Both the position numbers and the translations under genes were made by a program. From positions 119,819 through 183,818 of the forward strand of contig PHBC01000006.1 of assembly GCA_002840505.1 (NCBI GenBank): a stretch of DNA of 64,000 nucleotides, in the 5' to 3' direction. Each line of letters starts with the position of its first letter. The stretch's first letter is position 1. The notes beneath the pieces are model-generated. The model saw only the letters and a program-made list of their open reading frames with translations, did not search any database and was not told the origin of the DNA. Of the stretch, positions 37,834 to 46,874 are shown one piece after another. The DNA is from Deltaproteobacteria bacterium HGW-Deltaproteobacteria-2 (GTDB lineage: Bacteria; Desulfobacterota; Syntrophia; Syntrophales; Smithellaceae).

Positions 37834-38564
37834 GCCATCATATTGTCGAATTTAAAAATGTTTCCTTCCGCTATCCGGACGGAACCGAAGCTCTGCGGGA
37901 TATATCTTTTCGTATTACGCACGGCGAATCGGTGGGCATCATCGGTGCCAACGGAGCGGGTAAATCCACTTTATTGCTGCACATGAACGGCTATCTCATG
38001 CCGACTTCAGGAACGGTAAATATCGGCGATCTTTTTCTGACGAGGCAAACCCGACAGGAAATCCGAAGAAAAGTGGGAATTGTTTTTCAAAATCCCGATG
38101 ATCAGCTATTCATGCCGACTGTTTATGAGGACGTGGCTTTCGGTCCTCTCAATCTGGGCATGGATGAAACTGCCGTGCGGGAAAGAGTTGAATATGCTCT
38201 GAATCTGGTAAGTGGTCTGGACCTTCAAAATAAACCACCGCATCATCTCTCCTGCGGCCAAAAGAGCTCAGTGGCTATAGCCTCGGTCATAGCCGTGGAA
38301 CCCGATATTCTGGCCATGGATGAGCCGGCGGCAAATCTCGATCCCCGATCACGGCGATTGCTTATCAATCTGCTCAAAACTTTCGAGCATTCTAAAATAA
38401 TCGCCTCACACGATCTCGATCTGATTATGGATGTGTGCCGTCGTTGCATTGTAATCAAAGAAGGAACTGTGGTCGCCGACGGTCCTGTTTCGGATATCCT
38501 CACCAACAGGCAACTGTTGGAAGAAAACCATCTGGAACTTCCCCTGTCGCTTCAGAGACGCTGA
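37830..38564 (+). CDS. nikO: ECF nickel transporter ATPase NikO/CbiO
   Basis: 244 residues. Walker A GANGAGKSTL, Q-loop FQNPDDQLF, ABC signature HLSCGQKSS (SCGQK in place of SGGQ), Walker B ILAMDEPAANLDPRSR and switch His in IIASHDLDLI. It energises NikMN-Q. Last gene of the operon; the next gene is convergent. Confidence 0.92.
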   Translation: MSHHIVEFKNVSFRYPDGTEALRDISFRITHGESVGIIGANGAGKSTLLLHMNGYLMPTSGTVNIGDLFLTRQTRQEIRRKVGIVFQNPDDQLFMPTVYEDVAFGPLNLGMDETAVRERVEYALNLVSGLDLQNKPPHHLSCGQKSSVAIASVIAVEPDILAMDEPAANLDPRSRRLLINLLKTFEHSKIIASHDLDLIMDVCRRCIVIKEGTVVADGPVSDILTNRQLLEENHLELPLSLQRR

Positions 38565-38687
38565 AAGTGTTCATTACCAATTAGTTATCAGATATTAAAA
38601 AGATGTGCATTGACAATTGTTACAACTACTAAGTTTCAATGGTAGGCTTTTGACGGAAATGCGGATTACTGGCTGAAAGATAGGTTA

Positions 38688-39722
38688 TTAATTAAATCGA
38701 ATTGACGACAAAACATAATCTATTTCTTCCTGTGAAAATCCAAAAAATTGAAGTTCGTATTGATGATCATTTTTATCAAATATTTCCACTTTTATAGCTT
38801 TTGCTTTCTTTATCAGTTCAGAATTAACAAATTGAAAGCCTCTGATATTGGAAGTTTCAAATTTATAAATGCTGCCGGATCCAACATAAGACTCTTGAGA
38901 TGATTTTGTAATAAGTAATTGAACTTTTTCCTTGTAATCATTTAGGAAGTTAATTTTATCAGGCGTCATACACAACATTCTATTATACTTCTCAAAGAGG
39001 GGCTCCTTCCCGTTTTTGTCTTTCGGAAGAAAATTGTTTGGAATACTTATAACGATTAATTTATTTTTTTCTATACGGATCGATTTTATTTTATATTTTG
39101 AATCATCATCATGAGGACAACCTTTCTCGATTATTTTGCCCGGTAATTTCATTTCAAAATTTTCATAATTAATTTTGATATTATCCTTAATCTGATTTCC
39201 AGCGTTCGCAATTTTTCTTTCAACAGGAACTTTATAAAGAAACCCCCACTGTTCTTTCGTGTGAATAGATTTTAAAGTACGTATCATATTATATGAAATA
39301 TACGGCGGTATACTTATTGAAATTAAAACAGATATTATTATGAAAACAGTAATAATAATTTTTGATTTTTTCCCCAAACCCGACAGGTTCTTTGTCAATT
39401 CCCAGTTGCGGAATGCATAATTGGAAACGGCAATATACAATGGAACAAGTTCAAGATGGATATGTTCAGTATCTTTACTCAAAAAAATGGGAAGAAATGA
39501 CCACGTAATAAACGTAATTGCATATACTATGCGAGATTTTTTTGTTCCTATCTCCTTGTCCCACGCGTTTAAATGAAGAATGATAACCGCGGTCATGAAA
39601 GTGAGGAAACCAAAAATTACTGTTGGTGATTCTTTTATGTCACTATAGTAACCAATCAGTGCAAAAGCAGTAATTGGCCAGACATAAAAATTCCACAATA
39701 CTATTCGTATAGTTCTTTTCAT
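38688..39722 (-). CDS. Hypothetical membrane protein
   Basis: 344 residues. Four to five TM helices in the first ~155 residues (WNFYVWPITAFALIGYY, VIFGFLTFMTAVIILHL, IIITVFIIISVLISISI), then a ~190-residue soluble domain ending SQEEIDYVLSSIRFN, presumably outside the cytoplasm. AT-rich compared with its neighbours. I do not recognise a family. It is convergent with nikO and has a 120-base gap on that side. Confidence 0.6.
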   Translation of the reverse strand: MKRTIRIVLWNFYVWPITAFALIGYYSDIKESPTVIFGFLTFMTAVIILHLNAWDKEIGTKKSRIVYAITFITWSFLPIFLSKDTEHIHLELVPLYIAVSNYAFRNWELTKNLSGLGKKSKIIITVFIIISVLISISIPPYISYNMIRTLKSIHTKEQWGFLYKVPVERKIANAGNQIKDNIKINYENFEMKLPGKIIEKGCPHDDDSKYKIKSIRIEKNKLIVISIPNNFLPKDKNGKEPLFEKYNRMLCMTPDKINFLNDYKEKVQLLITKSSQESYVGSGSIYKFETSNIRGFQFVNSELIKKAKAIKVEIFDKNDHQYELQFFGFSQEEIDYVLSSIRFN

Positions 39723-39941
39723 AATTTATATGTACAGTCTTTTTCTATAAGGGACATTATTAACGATTTCATCTTGAAACATAGCATAAAAAATCAGTTT
39801 TTAAAATTGAGACTTTCAGGAAGTTATCAATTAAATTCACACTTACTGTCAGGTCAATTTTTGTTTAAGGCAACTTAATGAATGCGTCGGACCGGCGCAA
39901 TGGAATTTAATCCACAATTCACCTCGAACGCAACTTTTTTT

Positions 39942-40067
39942 GGGGGGCTGTTCAAAAATGCCCAGATGCAAGACGCGCAAGAACCGTATTGCGAGGCGTA
40001 TATGATGATACGTTGAGCGATGCTGTTTGCAGCGCAACGCAGCAGATGAGCGTTGTTCAACCGCCCC
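39942..40067. repeat. 126-bp palindromic repeat element (GGGGCTGTTCAA family)
   Basis: Left end GGGGGCTGTTCAAAAATG with CAGATGCAAG, right end CAGCAGATGAGC with TTGTTCAACCGCCCC: imperfect terminal inverted repeats around an internally palindromic core. I recall near-identical elements scattered in Geobacter and sulfate-reducer genomes (from memory, not searched). No coding potential. It ends 8 bases before the nikR stop codon on the minus strand. Confidence 0.7.
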
Positions 40068-40074
40068 TTTACTT

Positions 40075-40491
40075 CTAGGGTAAATCCTTGCCTTTCGTCG
40101 CCATCATAAACCCCGCGTGTTTCACACTTTTGATGGACTTCAACTTCTGATAGAGCACCTCGATTTCTTTCGATTTGCCCTTGGTCACGATTATTTCAAA
40201 ACAATTATGATGATCAAGATGAATATGCTGTGTAGAAAGTATGCAATCATGATGATCATGCTGAACATCAAGCACTTTAGTGACCAGCTCTCTGGTATGG
40301 TGATCATAAACCAGCGTTATCGCGCCGGTAACTTCTTTATTTTCCGTCCATTCTTTTTTAACAAGTTCCTCACGAATCATATCGCGCAAAGCTTCGGACC
40401 GATTGGTGTATTTATGTTTTTTAATATGATTGTCAAATTTTACCAAAAGATCTTCTTCCAGCGATACACCAAAACGAACAAGATTGGACAT
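40075..40491 (-). CDS. nikR: Nickel-responsive transcriptional regulator NikR
   Basis: 138 residues. N-terminal ribbon-helix-helix (VRFGVSLEEDLLVKFDNHI, NRSEALRDMIREEL) and C-terminal ACT-like nickel domain. High-affinity site residues visible: H78 in VQHDHHD, H89 and H91 in QHIHLDHHNC, and C97, corresponding to H76, H87, H89 and C95 of E. coli NikR. A Ni-bound tetramer represses uptake genes. Its own promoter region carries a degenerate NikR-like dyad (40519-40545), and a better one precedes the nickel operon. Confidence 0.93.
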   Translation of the reverse strand: MSNLVRFGVSLEEDLLVKFDNHIKKHKYTNRSEALRDMIREELVKKEWTENKEVTGAITLVYDHHTRELVTKVLDVQHDHHDCILSTQHIHLDHHNCFEIIVTKGKSKEIEVLYQKLKSIKSVKHAGFMMATKGKDLP

Positions 40492-40518
40492 AATAATTTC
40501 TCCTTTTCCTGATGGACT

Positions 40519-40545
40519 GCATTACGAATACATAAATAGTTATGA
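40519..40545. promoter_or_regulatory. Degenerate NikR-like dyad upstream of nikR
   Basis: GCATTAC - 13 bases - GTTATGA. Spacing and spacer sequence (GAATACATAAATA) resemble those of the operon operator (GAACATAAAAATA), but the arms match the consensus less well. It lies 28 bases upstream of the nikR start codon and suggests autoregulation. Confidence 0.4.
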
Positions 40546-40649
40546 TATGCAGAAGTCAAGAAATTTTGTTAAAGTAAAATATGAAAACATCAGAAAGACA
40601 TATGGTTTCTTTGCCGTTCATGAACAGCATGGATAAGAAACTTATTAAA

Positions 40650-41054
40650 TCAGATAAATGAGACATCCGATGTCGCTGATGTTACAACAAAGCAACGTTC
40701 GTTATTGGAGTAAGGGTCAGCAGGAACGACAAAAAATCCCTGCCGGTCCTTCTGATATCCAATTGTTGTGCCGACCATTAATTCACCATCTTTAAAATGC
40801 ACCTTTATCTTGCGCCCCACTATGGGCTTGGAAGCGTCAAATTCTTTTTTCTCATGATAATCAGGATTACCAAAATAATCCTTAACAAAGAACAATCCCT
40901 TCATTCCTTCAACGATTAACTCCGAAGGTTTACTGCTCGGAGGATTATTCATCAGCACCAAGTGAAAAGCATTTTTATTAGGGAAAAAATCGTTAGTAAC
41001 ACCTTTAAATAGTCTTCCGTCGTCATAATGAGCTACTATTTTATTTTGGACCAT
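40650..41054 (-). CDS. Small conserved-looking protein (DUF6982-like)
   Basis: 134 residues, no signal or TM. Two similar halves (KIVAHYDDGRLFKGVTNDFF and KIKVHFKDGELMVGTTIGYQ) suggest an internal duplication of a small beta-rich domain. It recalls a short PilZ/Sm-like protein family common in Geobacter-type genomes (DUF6982, from memory). RBS AGGAGA. It is a single gene near nikR on the same strand, with a 58-base gap to the 113-residue gene upstream. Confidence 0.65.
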   Translation of the reverse strand: MVQNKIVAHYDDGRLFKGVTNDFFPNKNAFHLVLMNNPPSSKPSELIVEGMKGLFFVKDYFGNPDYHEKKEFDASKPIVGRKIKVHFKDGELMVGTTIGYQKDRQGFFVVPADPYSNNERCFVVTSATSDVSFI

Positions 41055-41107
41055 AATTATTCTCCTGTCTCTTTAAAGTGATAATGCGGCTCTAATTATT
41101 AGTGTAA

Positions 41108-41449
41108 TTAAAGCCTCTGCCGAATTTGATTGGAAATCAAATACCACTTTTGTATGCCGTTTTCGATTCTGTAATAATGGATAATATACGCAAGCGATAA
41201 GATTAGGAACAGTCCTGACAGAACAATAGAAGGCATAGAAGTTTCAATAACAGTGAAGCCAAAAGAAAGCATGGTAAAAAGACAAACAAAGAGCATAACA
41301 ATAAGATGTACAAGTCTTTCGTGTTGAATCCATTGAATCTGTTTGTCATGATAGGTGAGAAGTTCTTTTAACTTTTCCTCGTCCTGCTTTTCCCCGAGCA
41401 TCTCGTTTACATACTTTTCATGCTTTTTCATGTAATCGATCATCAACAT
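41108..41449 (-). CDS. Small two-helix membrane protein, unknown
   Basis: 113 residues. An N-terminal charged helix (MKKHEKYVNEMLGEKQDEEK), then two TM helices (LVHLIVMLFVCLFTMLSFGF and PSIVLSGLFLILSLAYIIHY) and a short basic tail. I recognise no family. It lies upstream of the DUF6982-like gene, 53 bases apart, and may form an operon with it. Confidence 0.6.
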   Translation of the reverse strand: MLMIDYMKKHEKYVNEMLGEKQDEEKLKELLTYHDKQIQWIQHERLVHLIVMLFVCLFTMLSFGFTVIETSMPSIVLSGLFLILSLAYIIHYYRIENGIQKWYLISNQIRQRL

Positions 41450-41585
41450 ATATCCGTATATAATTACTTTCTTTAATTAAAATATTAACACATTTCATGA
41501 AAAAATATAAAGTCCTTTTTGAATTTGTAACTAATCATAACGACTCGTTTAAGTCTATATCTTACTTGGCGCCGGATATTTCTCA

Positions 41586-41614
41586 TTGACACAAAAGTTC
41601 TAATTTCTTATCCT
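41586..41614 (+). promoter_or_regulatory. Sigma-70 promoter of the CHASE2-SH3-M48 operon
   Basis: TTGACA at 41586-41591, a 17-base spacer and TATCCT at 41609-41614. Transcription should start near 41621, which rules out a TTG start at 41615 and supports TTG 41645. Confidence 0.7.
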
Positions 41615-41644
41615 TTGCTCAATTATGAAAATAAGGGGTTTATT

Positions 41645-43330
41645 TTGACAAAACTGAAATTACTCATTGGACAATGGCTGGCTCAAACCACAAGAAAACT
41701 GCAAAACAATTTTTATATTTATCTCGGGGTTTTGCTTACGCTGTTTGTTTTTGTTGATGCCGGTGTATTTCATGTGGGCGAGAACATGCGCCAAAAGGCT
41801 TTCGATTTAATGGTGCGCAGCCGCCTGATTATGCCCAAACCGGACAAAAATATTGTTATTGTGGATATTAATGAAGCTTCTCTGGCGGCAATGGCGAAAG
41901 ATTTTGGACGATACCCGTGGCCGCGTCAGGTCTTTGGAGAATTTCTGGAGAATATTGAAGCACAAAATCCCAAGGCGGTTATATTTGATATCTTGTTCAG
42001 CGACGCCGATATAGCCAATCCCGACAGCGACGCTTATTTCGATAACGCCATTGCCGCAACAAGCAATACTTTCTTTCCTTTTATCCGGTTATCAGAAGAT
42101 CAGGATAAACTAAGCAACGTGAAACCATCGATGATTCCCGGCGTGAAGGAAATGATTCAGGATAAAGCAGACAAAAATGCAACCCTGGCGGTTATATTGC
42201 CGCACTTTCCGGCAGCGATTAATTCCGGTCGTCTGGGATTCAATAACATTTATCCGGATAAAGACGGCATCGTGCGTGAATATAATTTATACAGAAATGA
42301 CTATGGATGGAAAGTGCCGTCGCTACCGTTTTCCGTAGGCAGCATGCTGGGCTACAATTTACCGGATAAACAAGGTGTACTTCTTAACTGGCGCGGCAAA
42401 CCCTTCACTTATCACTATGTCACGTTCAGCGATGTAATGCTGGATTTGAGCAGTAAAGAGAAGAAACGACCGCCGAATGAATTTACCGGGAAAACTGTGA
42501 TCATCGGCTCTACTGCTCCCAGCCTGTTTGATCTTAAAGCGACGCCGATGGCTAAAATTTATCCGGGCGTTGAAGTTCTGGCCACGGCCATTGATAACGT
42601 CAAACATGGAGATTACCTGCATGTCTGGCGCGGCGCGCTGACTTATGTCCTGTTTAGTTTACTGCTTATCTGGTTGACAGCCGTGGCGTTTTATAAGCAG
42701 GCGGATCGCGATAAATTAAACAAGGTTTTCAGCAGCAGCCAGATTGGTTTGCTGGTGATTTCCTACGTTATTATTAATGTCACTAATAATTATTTCGATA
42801 TCAGCGGACCGATTATCTGGGCGGTCGCGTATTTCAGTGTCGCCAAGGTTTACGCGCTGGCCAATGATCTGGCGTTGCAGCGCTGGCTGGCTTTCGGCGT
42901 CAAAGCCGGCGAAGGCGGCTCGATGGTTTTGATCATGCCTATTCTGGTGGAAAGCAAAGAGCCGCTGGGCGACGCTTTGCTTAAAAAACTGAAACGAAGG
43001 ATTGAACTTACCTGTAAAACTCCCAATACGGTTGATGTCCTGAAAGGTTCACAGAGCGGTATCTGGGGTCTGTTTGGCGATATGGCGGTTGTCTGCTGGA
43101 CCTATGCCGAAAAACAGGAGAAATACGCGAAACAGGCAAAACAGGATGCTGAACAGCTTGCCGCGCAAATGCCGATGATATTGATTGATATCGGTTTGCC
43201 CGGCAACACGAAAGTCCGTTACACAAAGCATGAAGGAGGATTGGCCGCCGGAGTTTCTCTGGCCGATCAGTGGCGAAGTTTATTCGCGCAGGCTGTCATA
43301 AAAATGGAACACATTGGGCAGAACGGATAA
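41645..43330 (+). CDS. CHASE2-domain membrane sensor protein
   Basis: 561 residues from TTG 41645, which has AAGGGG 6 bases upstream. One N-terminal TM helix (FYIYLGVLLTLFVFVDAG), a CHASE2 extracytoplasmic sensor (residues ~40-325: KAFDLMVRSRL, PWPRQVFGEFLENI, AVIFDILFSDAD, GKTVIIGSTAPSLFD), two to three TM helices at ~335-420, and a C-terminal ~130-residue cytoplasmic domain with no recognised kinase or cyclase motif. CHASE2 normally feeds an output enzyme; here the output seems missing or novel. First gene of an operon with an SH3 protein and an M48 protease. Confidence 0.8.
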   Translation: MTKLKLLIGQWLAQTTRKLQNNFYIYLGVLLTLFVFVDAGVFHVGENMRQKAFDLMVRSRLIMPKPDKNIVIVDINEASLAAMAKDFGRYPWPRQVFGEFLENIEAQNPKAVIFDILFSDADIANPDSDAYFDNAIAATSNTFFPFIRLSEDQDKLSNVKPSMIPGVKEMIQDKADKNATLAVILPHFPAAINSGRLGFNNIYPDKDGIVREYNLYRNDYGWKVPSLPFSVGSMLGYNLPDKQGVLLNWRGKPFTYHYVTFSDVMLDLSSKEKKRPPNEFTGKTVIIGSTAPSLFDLKATPMAKIYPGVEVLATAIDNVKHGDYLHVWRGALTYVLFSLLLIWLTAVAFYKQADRDKLNKVFSSSQIGLLVISYVIINVTNNYFDISGPIIWAVAYFSVAKVYALANDLALQRWLAFGVKAGEGGSMVLIMPILVESKEPLGDALLKKLKRRIELTCKTPNTVDVLKGSQSGIWGLFGDMAVVCWTYAEKQEKYAKQAKQDAEQLAAQMPMILIDIGLPGNTKVRYTKHEGGLAAGVSLADQWRSLFAQAVIKMEHIGQNG

Positions 43331-43381
43331 ATATCAAATGATATTTTAATTCAGTCGTTCTGCGTAAGAGAAGGGGTTATT

Positions 43382-43879
43382 ATGAAAACATACAAATTAT
43401 TATGGCTGCTGCTGGCAGCTTTATTTCTACCGGTAGTTTCGTTGGCGGCGGAATCGGGCAGTGCGCTCAAGGCGGATGTTCTCCGCGCGCAACCTTACTC
43501 AGATGCAAAAAAAACAGGTGATATTAAGCGCGGTGAAAATTTGCAGATTCTTGGCAAAAAAGGCGCATGGCTGAATGTGAAAGCAATGAAAGCCAGCGGT
43601 TGGGTGCGCCTGCTATCAATTAAGCGCGGCGCAGCCAGCAGCGGTAGTCAGGTTAAAGGTGTGCTGGATGTGGCCAGCGGCAGGGCAGGGACAGGTAAGG
43701 TGGTTGCCACAACCGGTGTGCGCGGCTTGAATGAAGAAGAGCTTAAAAATGCTAAATATAACGAGGTCGAGGTGAAAAAGCTGGAGAGTTTTACAATAAC
43801 TTCCGGGCAGGCACAGCAGTTTGCCAAAAGCGGCGGTCTTAAAGCAGTCAAATTCAACTACCTGCCGGAACCACAATAA
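43382..43879 (+). CDS. Secreted bacterial SH3-domain protein
   Basis: 165 residues. Signal peptide (LLWLLLAALFLPVVSLAAES, cleavage near residue 23), then an SH3b-like domain (~25-80: VLRAQPYSDAKKTGDIKRGE, GAWLNVKAMKASGWVRLLS), then a Gly/Ala-rich linker and a short C-terminal region (VRGLNEEELKNAKYN). Such domains bind peptidoglycan or peptides. It lies between the CHASE2 sensor and the M48 protease (14 bases before the latter), so it is probably a periplasmic partner. Confidence 0.78.
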   Translation: MKTYKLLWLLLAALFLPVVSLAAESGSALKADVLRAQPYSDAKKTGDIKRGENLQILGKKGAWLNVKAMKASGWVRLLSIKRGAASSGSQVKGVLDVASGRAGTGKVVATTGVRGLNEEELKNAKYNEVEVKKLESFTITSGQAQQFAKSGGLKAVKFNYLPEPQ

Positions 43880-43893
43880 AGAAGGAGAAAAAT

Positions 43894-44787
43894 ATGCGTG
43901 TAATTTACTTTTTTCTTATTTTCATATTTGCCACATTTATGCCGCAGGCACAGGCACTTGATCTTGGTGAAGTATTAAAAGATGTAGTCAAGGAAACTAC
44001 TGCCGGTAAAACAACCGGCACGGAAAGCAAAGCATCTCCAACCAGTTCCACCGGCAGCGAAGGCAAAAAAACGTTTAATTGGAAAAGCCCCACTCCGCAG
44101 GAAGAGATTCGGATAGGTCGTGAGATTACCGGCAATTTGTTGGGCGCCTCTGCGCTGGTAAAAGATGCGGCACTGCAAAAATACGTCAATCAGGTTGGAC
44201 GATGGGTGGCTAATCAGAGTGAACGTGCCGATTTGCCCTGGCATTTCGGTGTTATTGAAAGCGAAGATATCAATGCTTTTGCCGCACCCGGTGGTTATGT
44301 AATCATCACTAAAGGGCTTTATCGCAAACTGGAAAATGAAGCGCAACTGGCAGGGGTACTTTCACACGAAATCGCCCACGTTGTCAGAAGTCATCACCTC
44401 AAGATTCTGCAGAAATCTCAACTGCTGGATTTAGGTGCTGGCCTGCTTGGCAAACAAATCGGTAAGGATAATCAGGTAATCCAGAAAGTAATCGGCAGCG
44501 GCGCGGAAATTTGCGCCCGCAGTCTGGATAAAAGCGCCGAATTTGAAGCTGACCGTATGGGCGTGTCGCTGACCACAAGAGCAGGTTACGAGCCTTATGG
44601 GTTGCCCGAAGTATTGCAAGCTATCGGACAGACAGGCAAGAATGAAAGCAGCGTTGCTCTGCTTTTTAAAACTCATCCGCATCCGGATGACAGGTTGTTA
44701 AAACTGGATGAGGCAATCGGCAACCGGTTGGATAATGTTAAAGGCGGCAAAACATTGAGCAACAGGTTTTATAAATTGAAGAATTAG
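43894..44787 (+). CDS. Periplasmic M48 family metalloprotease
   Basis: 297 residues with a signal peptide (FFLIFIFATFMPQAQA), a low-complexity Thr/Ser region (~35-65), then a BepA/YfgC-like M48 domain: NAFAAPGGYVIITKGLY, zinc motif HEIAH at 158-162, and the third ligand region SAEFEADRMGVSL. C-terminal THPHPDDRLLKLDEAI is typical. It probably does quality control of envelope proteins. Last gene of the CHASE2-SH3-M48 operon, closed by a terminator. Confidence 0.88.
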   Translation: MRVIYFFLIFIFATFMPQAQALDLGEVLKDVVKETTAGKTTGTESKASPTSSTGSEGKKTFNWKSPTPQEEIRIGREITGNLLGASALVKDAALQKYVNQVGRWVANQSERADLPWHFGVIESEDINAFAAPGGYVIITKGLYRKLENEAQLAGVLSHEIAHVVRSHHLKILQKSQLLDLGAGLLGKQIGKDNQVIQKVIGSGAEICARSLDKSAEFEADRMGVSLTTRAGYEPYGLPEVLQAIGQTGKNESSVALLFKTHPHPDDRLLKLDEAIGNRLDNVKGGKTLSNRFYKLKN

Positions 44788-44865
44788 GAAATGAATTAAA
44801 TTATTTTCCACGGCACAGAAGAAGATAATCTGTTTTTTCTTTGTCACGAGATGTTAATTAATATC

Positions 44866-44903
44866 AAAAAAACCAGCTTTAATTTCTCAAAGCTGGTTTT
44901 TTT
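44866..44903 (+). terminator. Rho-independent terminator after the M48 operon
   Basis: The stem AAAACCAGCTTT / AAAGCTGGTTTT with an 8-base loop, flanked by A and T runs. It can work in both directions and lies 50 bases before the end of the convergent 188-residue protein gene. Confidence 0.9.
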
Positions 44904-44953
44904 AATTGTATTGTCACGCGGCCGTTTGCATTGTTGCCGCTTTGCCTTTTAAT

Positions 44954-45520
44954 TTATCTTCCTGGTCCATGGCCGGGGGGTGGATTATGTCCTGGTCCGG
45001 GGCCTGCGCCAGGTCCGCCTTTAGGTCCCGGAGGATTGACGTTTCTTTTGCCTCGGGGAGGCATTCCTTTCACACCCCAGGAGTTTCGTCTTTCCCAGTG
45101 CCTGTTTCTTTCCCAACCGCGCCAATTACGCTGAAGGTCTCTGTGAGGGACCCTTTGATGTTGCCATTCATATCCTCTCCACCTTCGATCGCGGTAATCA
45201 TTTCTCCAGCCGGGAGGAATATGTCTATGAAAAGGTGGAACGTACCTGTAATGACCCCAACCCTTATCGTAGTAACGGGAACGGTACCAGCGACCTTCCC
45301 AGGGACGCCACCACCACCCGCCATAAAAGAATATGTCTTCCTGTACATCGGGTACGGCATAAACATTTGTTTCCGGTATTACTACCACTTCAGGCGGTCC
45401 CGGAAAAACAATCGGTGGAGGCAGGGGAATATTAACATGTACGCTTACCCCGGCCATTGCCGAAACCGGCACAAAAATTACGAATGTCAAAAACAATATT
45501 TTTAAAATTAATTTCTTCAT
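44954..45520 (-). CDS. Secreted basic Pro/Gly/Trp-rich protein
   Basis: 188 residues from the ATG at 45520, which has a strong RBS (AGGAGG); a longer upstream frame runs through hairpins and lacks an RBS. Signal peptide KKLILKILFLTFVIFVPVSAMAG, then a Pro/Val-rich region, a Trp/Arg/Tyr-rich segment (FYGGWWWRPWEGRWYRSRYY) of the YXWGXW-like type found in many deltaproteobacterial exported proteins, and a Gly-Pro-Lys C-terminus. Likely periplasmic or cell-surface; no enzyme motif. Confidence 0.75.
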   Translation of the reverse strand: MKKLILKILFLTFVIFVPVSAMAGVSVHVNIPLPPPIVFPGPPEVVVIPETNVYAVPDVQEDIFFYGGWWWRPWEGRWYRSRYYDKGWGHYRYVPPFHRHIPPGWRNDYRDRRWRGYEWQHQRVPHRDLQRNWRGWERNRHWERRNSWGVKGMPPRGKRNVNPPGPKGGPGAGPGPGHNPPPGHGPGR

Positions 45521-45547
45521 CAGATAACCTCCTTTGTTAGTGAAACT

Positions 45548-45658
45548 CCAATTCCGAAAGCGAAAAGCATCGGAATTGGTAAGTTGAATCCCGACGCTGT
45601 CGGGACAAAGCGGAGGGTAATGCGATCCAAGTTTCAGAAACAAAGTGCGCTGAAACTT
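45548..45658 (-). repeat. Three consecutive hairpins in the leader of the 188-residue protein gene
   Basis: CCAATTCCGA/TCGGAATTGG (45548-45579), TCCCGAC/GTCGGGA (45589-45605) and AAGTTTCAG/CTGAAACTT (45629-45658), all perfect stems. They lie just upstream of the start and would be transcribed as leader RNA if the promoter is distal. Similar hairpin strings occur at 52470-52506 and 59678-59759. The remaining gap to 45882 holds no gene. Confidence 0.65.
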
Positions 45659-45882
45659 GTAGATCGAATTATCCTGCATAAACCCGTGATTCATCATTAA
45701 TTCAAATTTACAACATAACCATCATGATCTTTCGTTTGACATCATGAGCAAACATTTCCAACATACGGTTAAAATATAAGAGACAAGCCGCTTGATGTCA
45801 AGATAATCTTGACCGATAAAAAAGGCGGTTTGGGAAGAACATTGTTTCATATCTAATACTTAAATAAAACAATTTCATAAAA

Positions 45883-46827
45883 TTACTGTGCTTTATCCAG
45901 TCCAGCGCGGAATTTTAAATAATCATCAGCGGATTGACGCGGTTGTTCAAGCATCGGCAAATGTCCCAGTCCCTTCATGATGATGACCTCGGAGCGTGGC
46001 ATCAACTTGTGCAGAATATTGGCTGCAGCCGGATTGAGGACGCGGTCTTTATCACCCCAAACGATCAATGTTGGTGTCTTGAGGCCGTTAACATATTCTT
46101 CTGCAGAATCGGCAGACAACTCTTTAAAAATACGTTTCTCCAAATCATAATTGTGGATGCGTTCTTGGGCCATTACGTTCAGTATGGGACGGGGTATAAA
46201 AGGCGGATCAGCCATAACAAATGCAAATATCTCGGCAAACTCATTCTCGTTTCTTGCCATAAGAGGATTTTTCCCAGTCGTATTGATTATCTTGCTCAAT
46301 TCATTTTGTGGTGGGCTCCATATACCTCCGGGATTCGGATCAATCAGCCACATGCTCTTTACTTCATCGGGATAAAGAACTGCGTACATTATAGAAATAT
46401 GGCCACCCATGGAGCTTCCACCCAGATGCACTTTAGTGATGCCCAAAGCTTGAACTAGAGTTCTGATTCTAGCTGCCTGAGCGCCTGCCTTATAGTCGGC
46501 ATTCTGAGGATGACCGGATTCACCGAAACCGATGTGGTCGGGAATTATTACTTTATAATGTGAAGTTAAAAAACGGGCGATTCTGGTAAAATTATCCTTG
46601 TTAGCGCCAAAGCCGTGCAGTAACACAAGCGGCTCACCCTTGCCGCCTTCTAAATAAACATAATGGAGCTCACCCGGCAGATTTATTTCTTTGCGCTCAA
46701 GACTGGAACGCTTGCGTTCCAGATCTATTGCCAGTTTCGTGGCCTTTTCCGGCGCTAGGTAAACAAAACCAACACCTGCCAATATACAGATAATGATAAA
46801 AGACAAAATCACTTTTACTATACGCAT
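45883..46827 (-). CDS. Alpha/beta hydrolase, membrane-anchored
   Basis: 314 residues. One N-terminal TM helix (VILSFIIICILAGVGFVYLA), then an alpha/beta-hydrolase fold: oxyanion HGFGANKDNF, nucleophile Ser in HLGGSSMGGHISIMY, acid Asp in IVWGDKDRVLNP and His in KGLGHLPMLEQP. It resembles meta-cleavage hydrolase/lipase-like enzymes. Substrate unknown. It lies 47 bases downstream of the strictosidine-synthase-like gene on the same strand, a probable two-gene operon. Confidence 0.85.
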   Translation of the reverse strand: MRIVKVILSFIIICILAGVGFVYLAPEKATKLAIDLERKRSSLERKEINLPGELHYVYLEGGKGEPLVLLHGFGANKDNFTRIARFLTSHYKVIIPDHIGFGESGHPQNADYKAGAQAARIRTLVQALGITKVHLGGSSMGGHISIMYAVLYPDEVKSMWLIDPNPGGIWSPPQNELSKIINTTGKNPLMARNENEFAEIFAFVMADPPFIPRPILNVMAQERIHNYDLEKRIFKELSADSAEEYVNGLKTPTLIVWGDKDRVLNPAAANILHKLMPRSEVIIMKGLGHLPMLEQPRQSADDYLKFRAGLDKAQ

Positions 46828-46874
46828 ACTAACCTTCCGTTGATCATATTAAAATTATTTCCTGTGAATTAGTT

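Noticed and set aside
44906..45505. 199-codon plus-strand frame opposite the 188-residue secreted protein
   Set aside because: The minus strand has a signal peptide and strong RBS; the plus-strand frame has neither and reflects GC-rich codons.
45521..45697. N-terminal extension of the 188-residue secreted protein
   Set aside because: It is composed of hairpin repeats, lacks an RBS and would hide the signal peptide.
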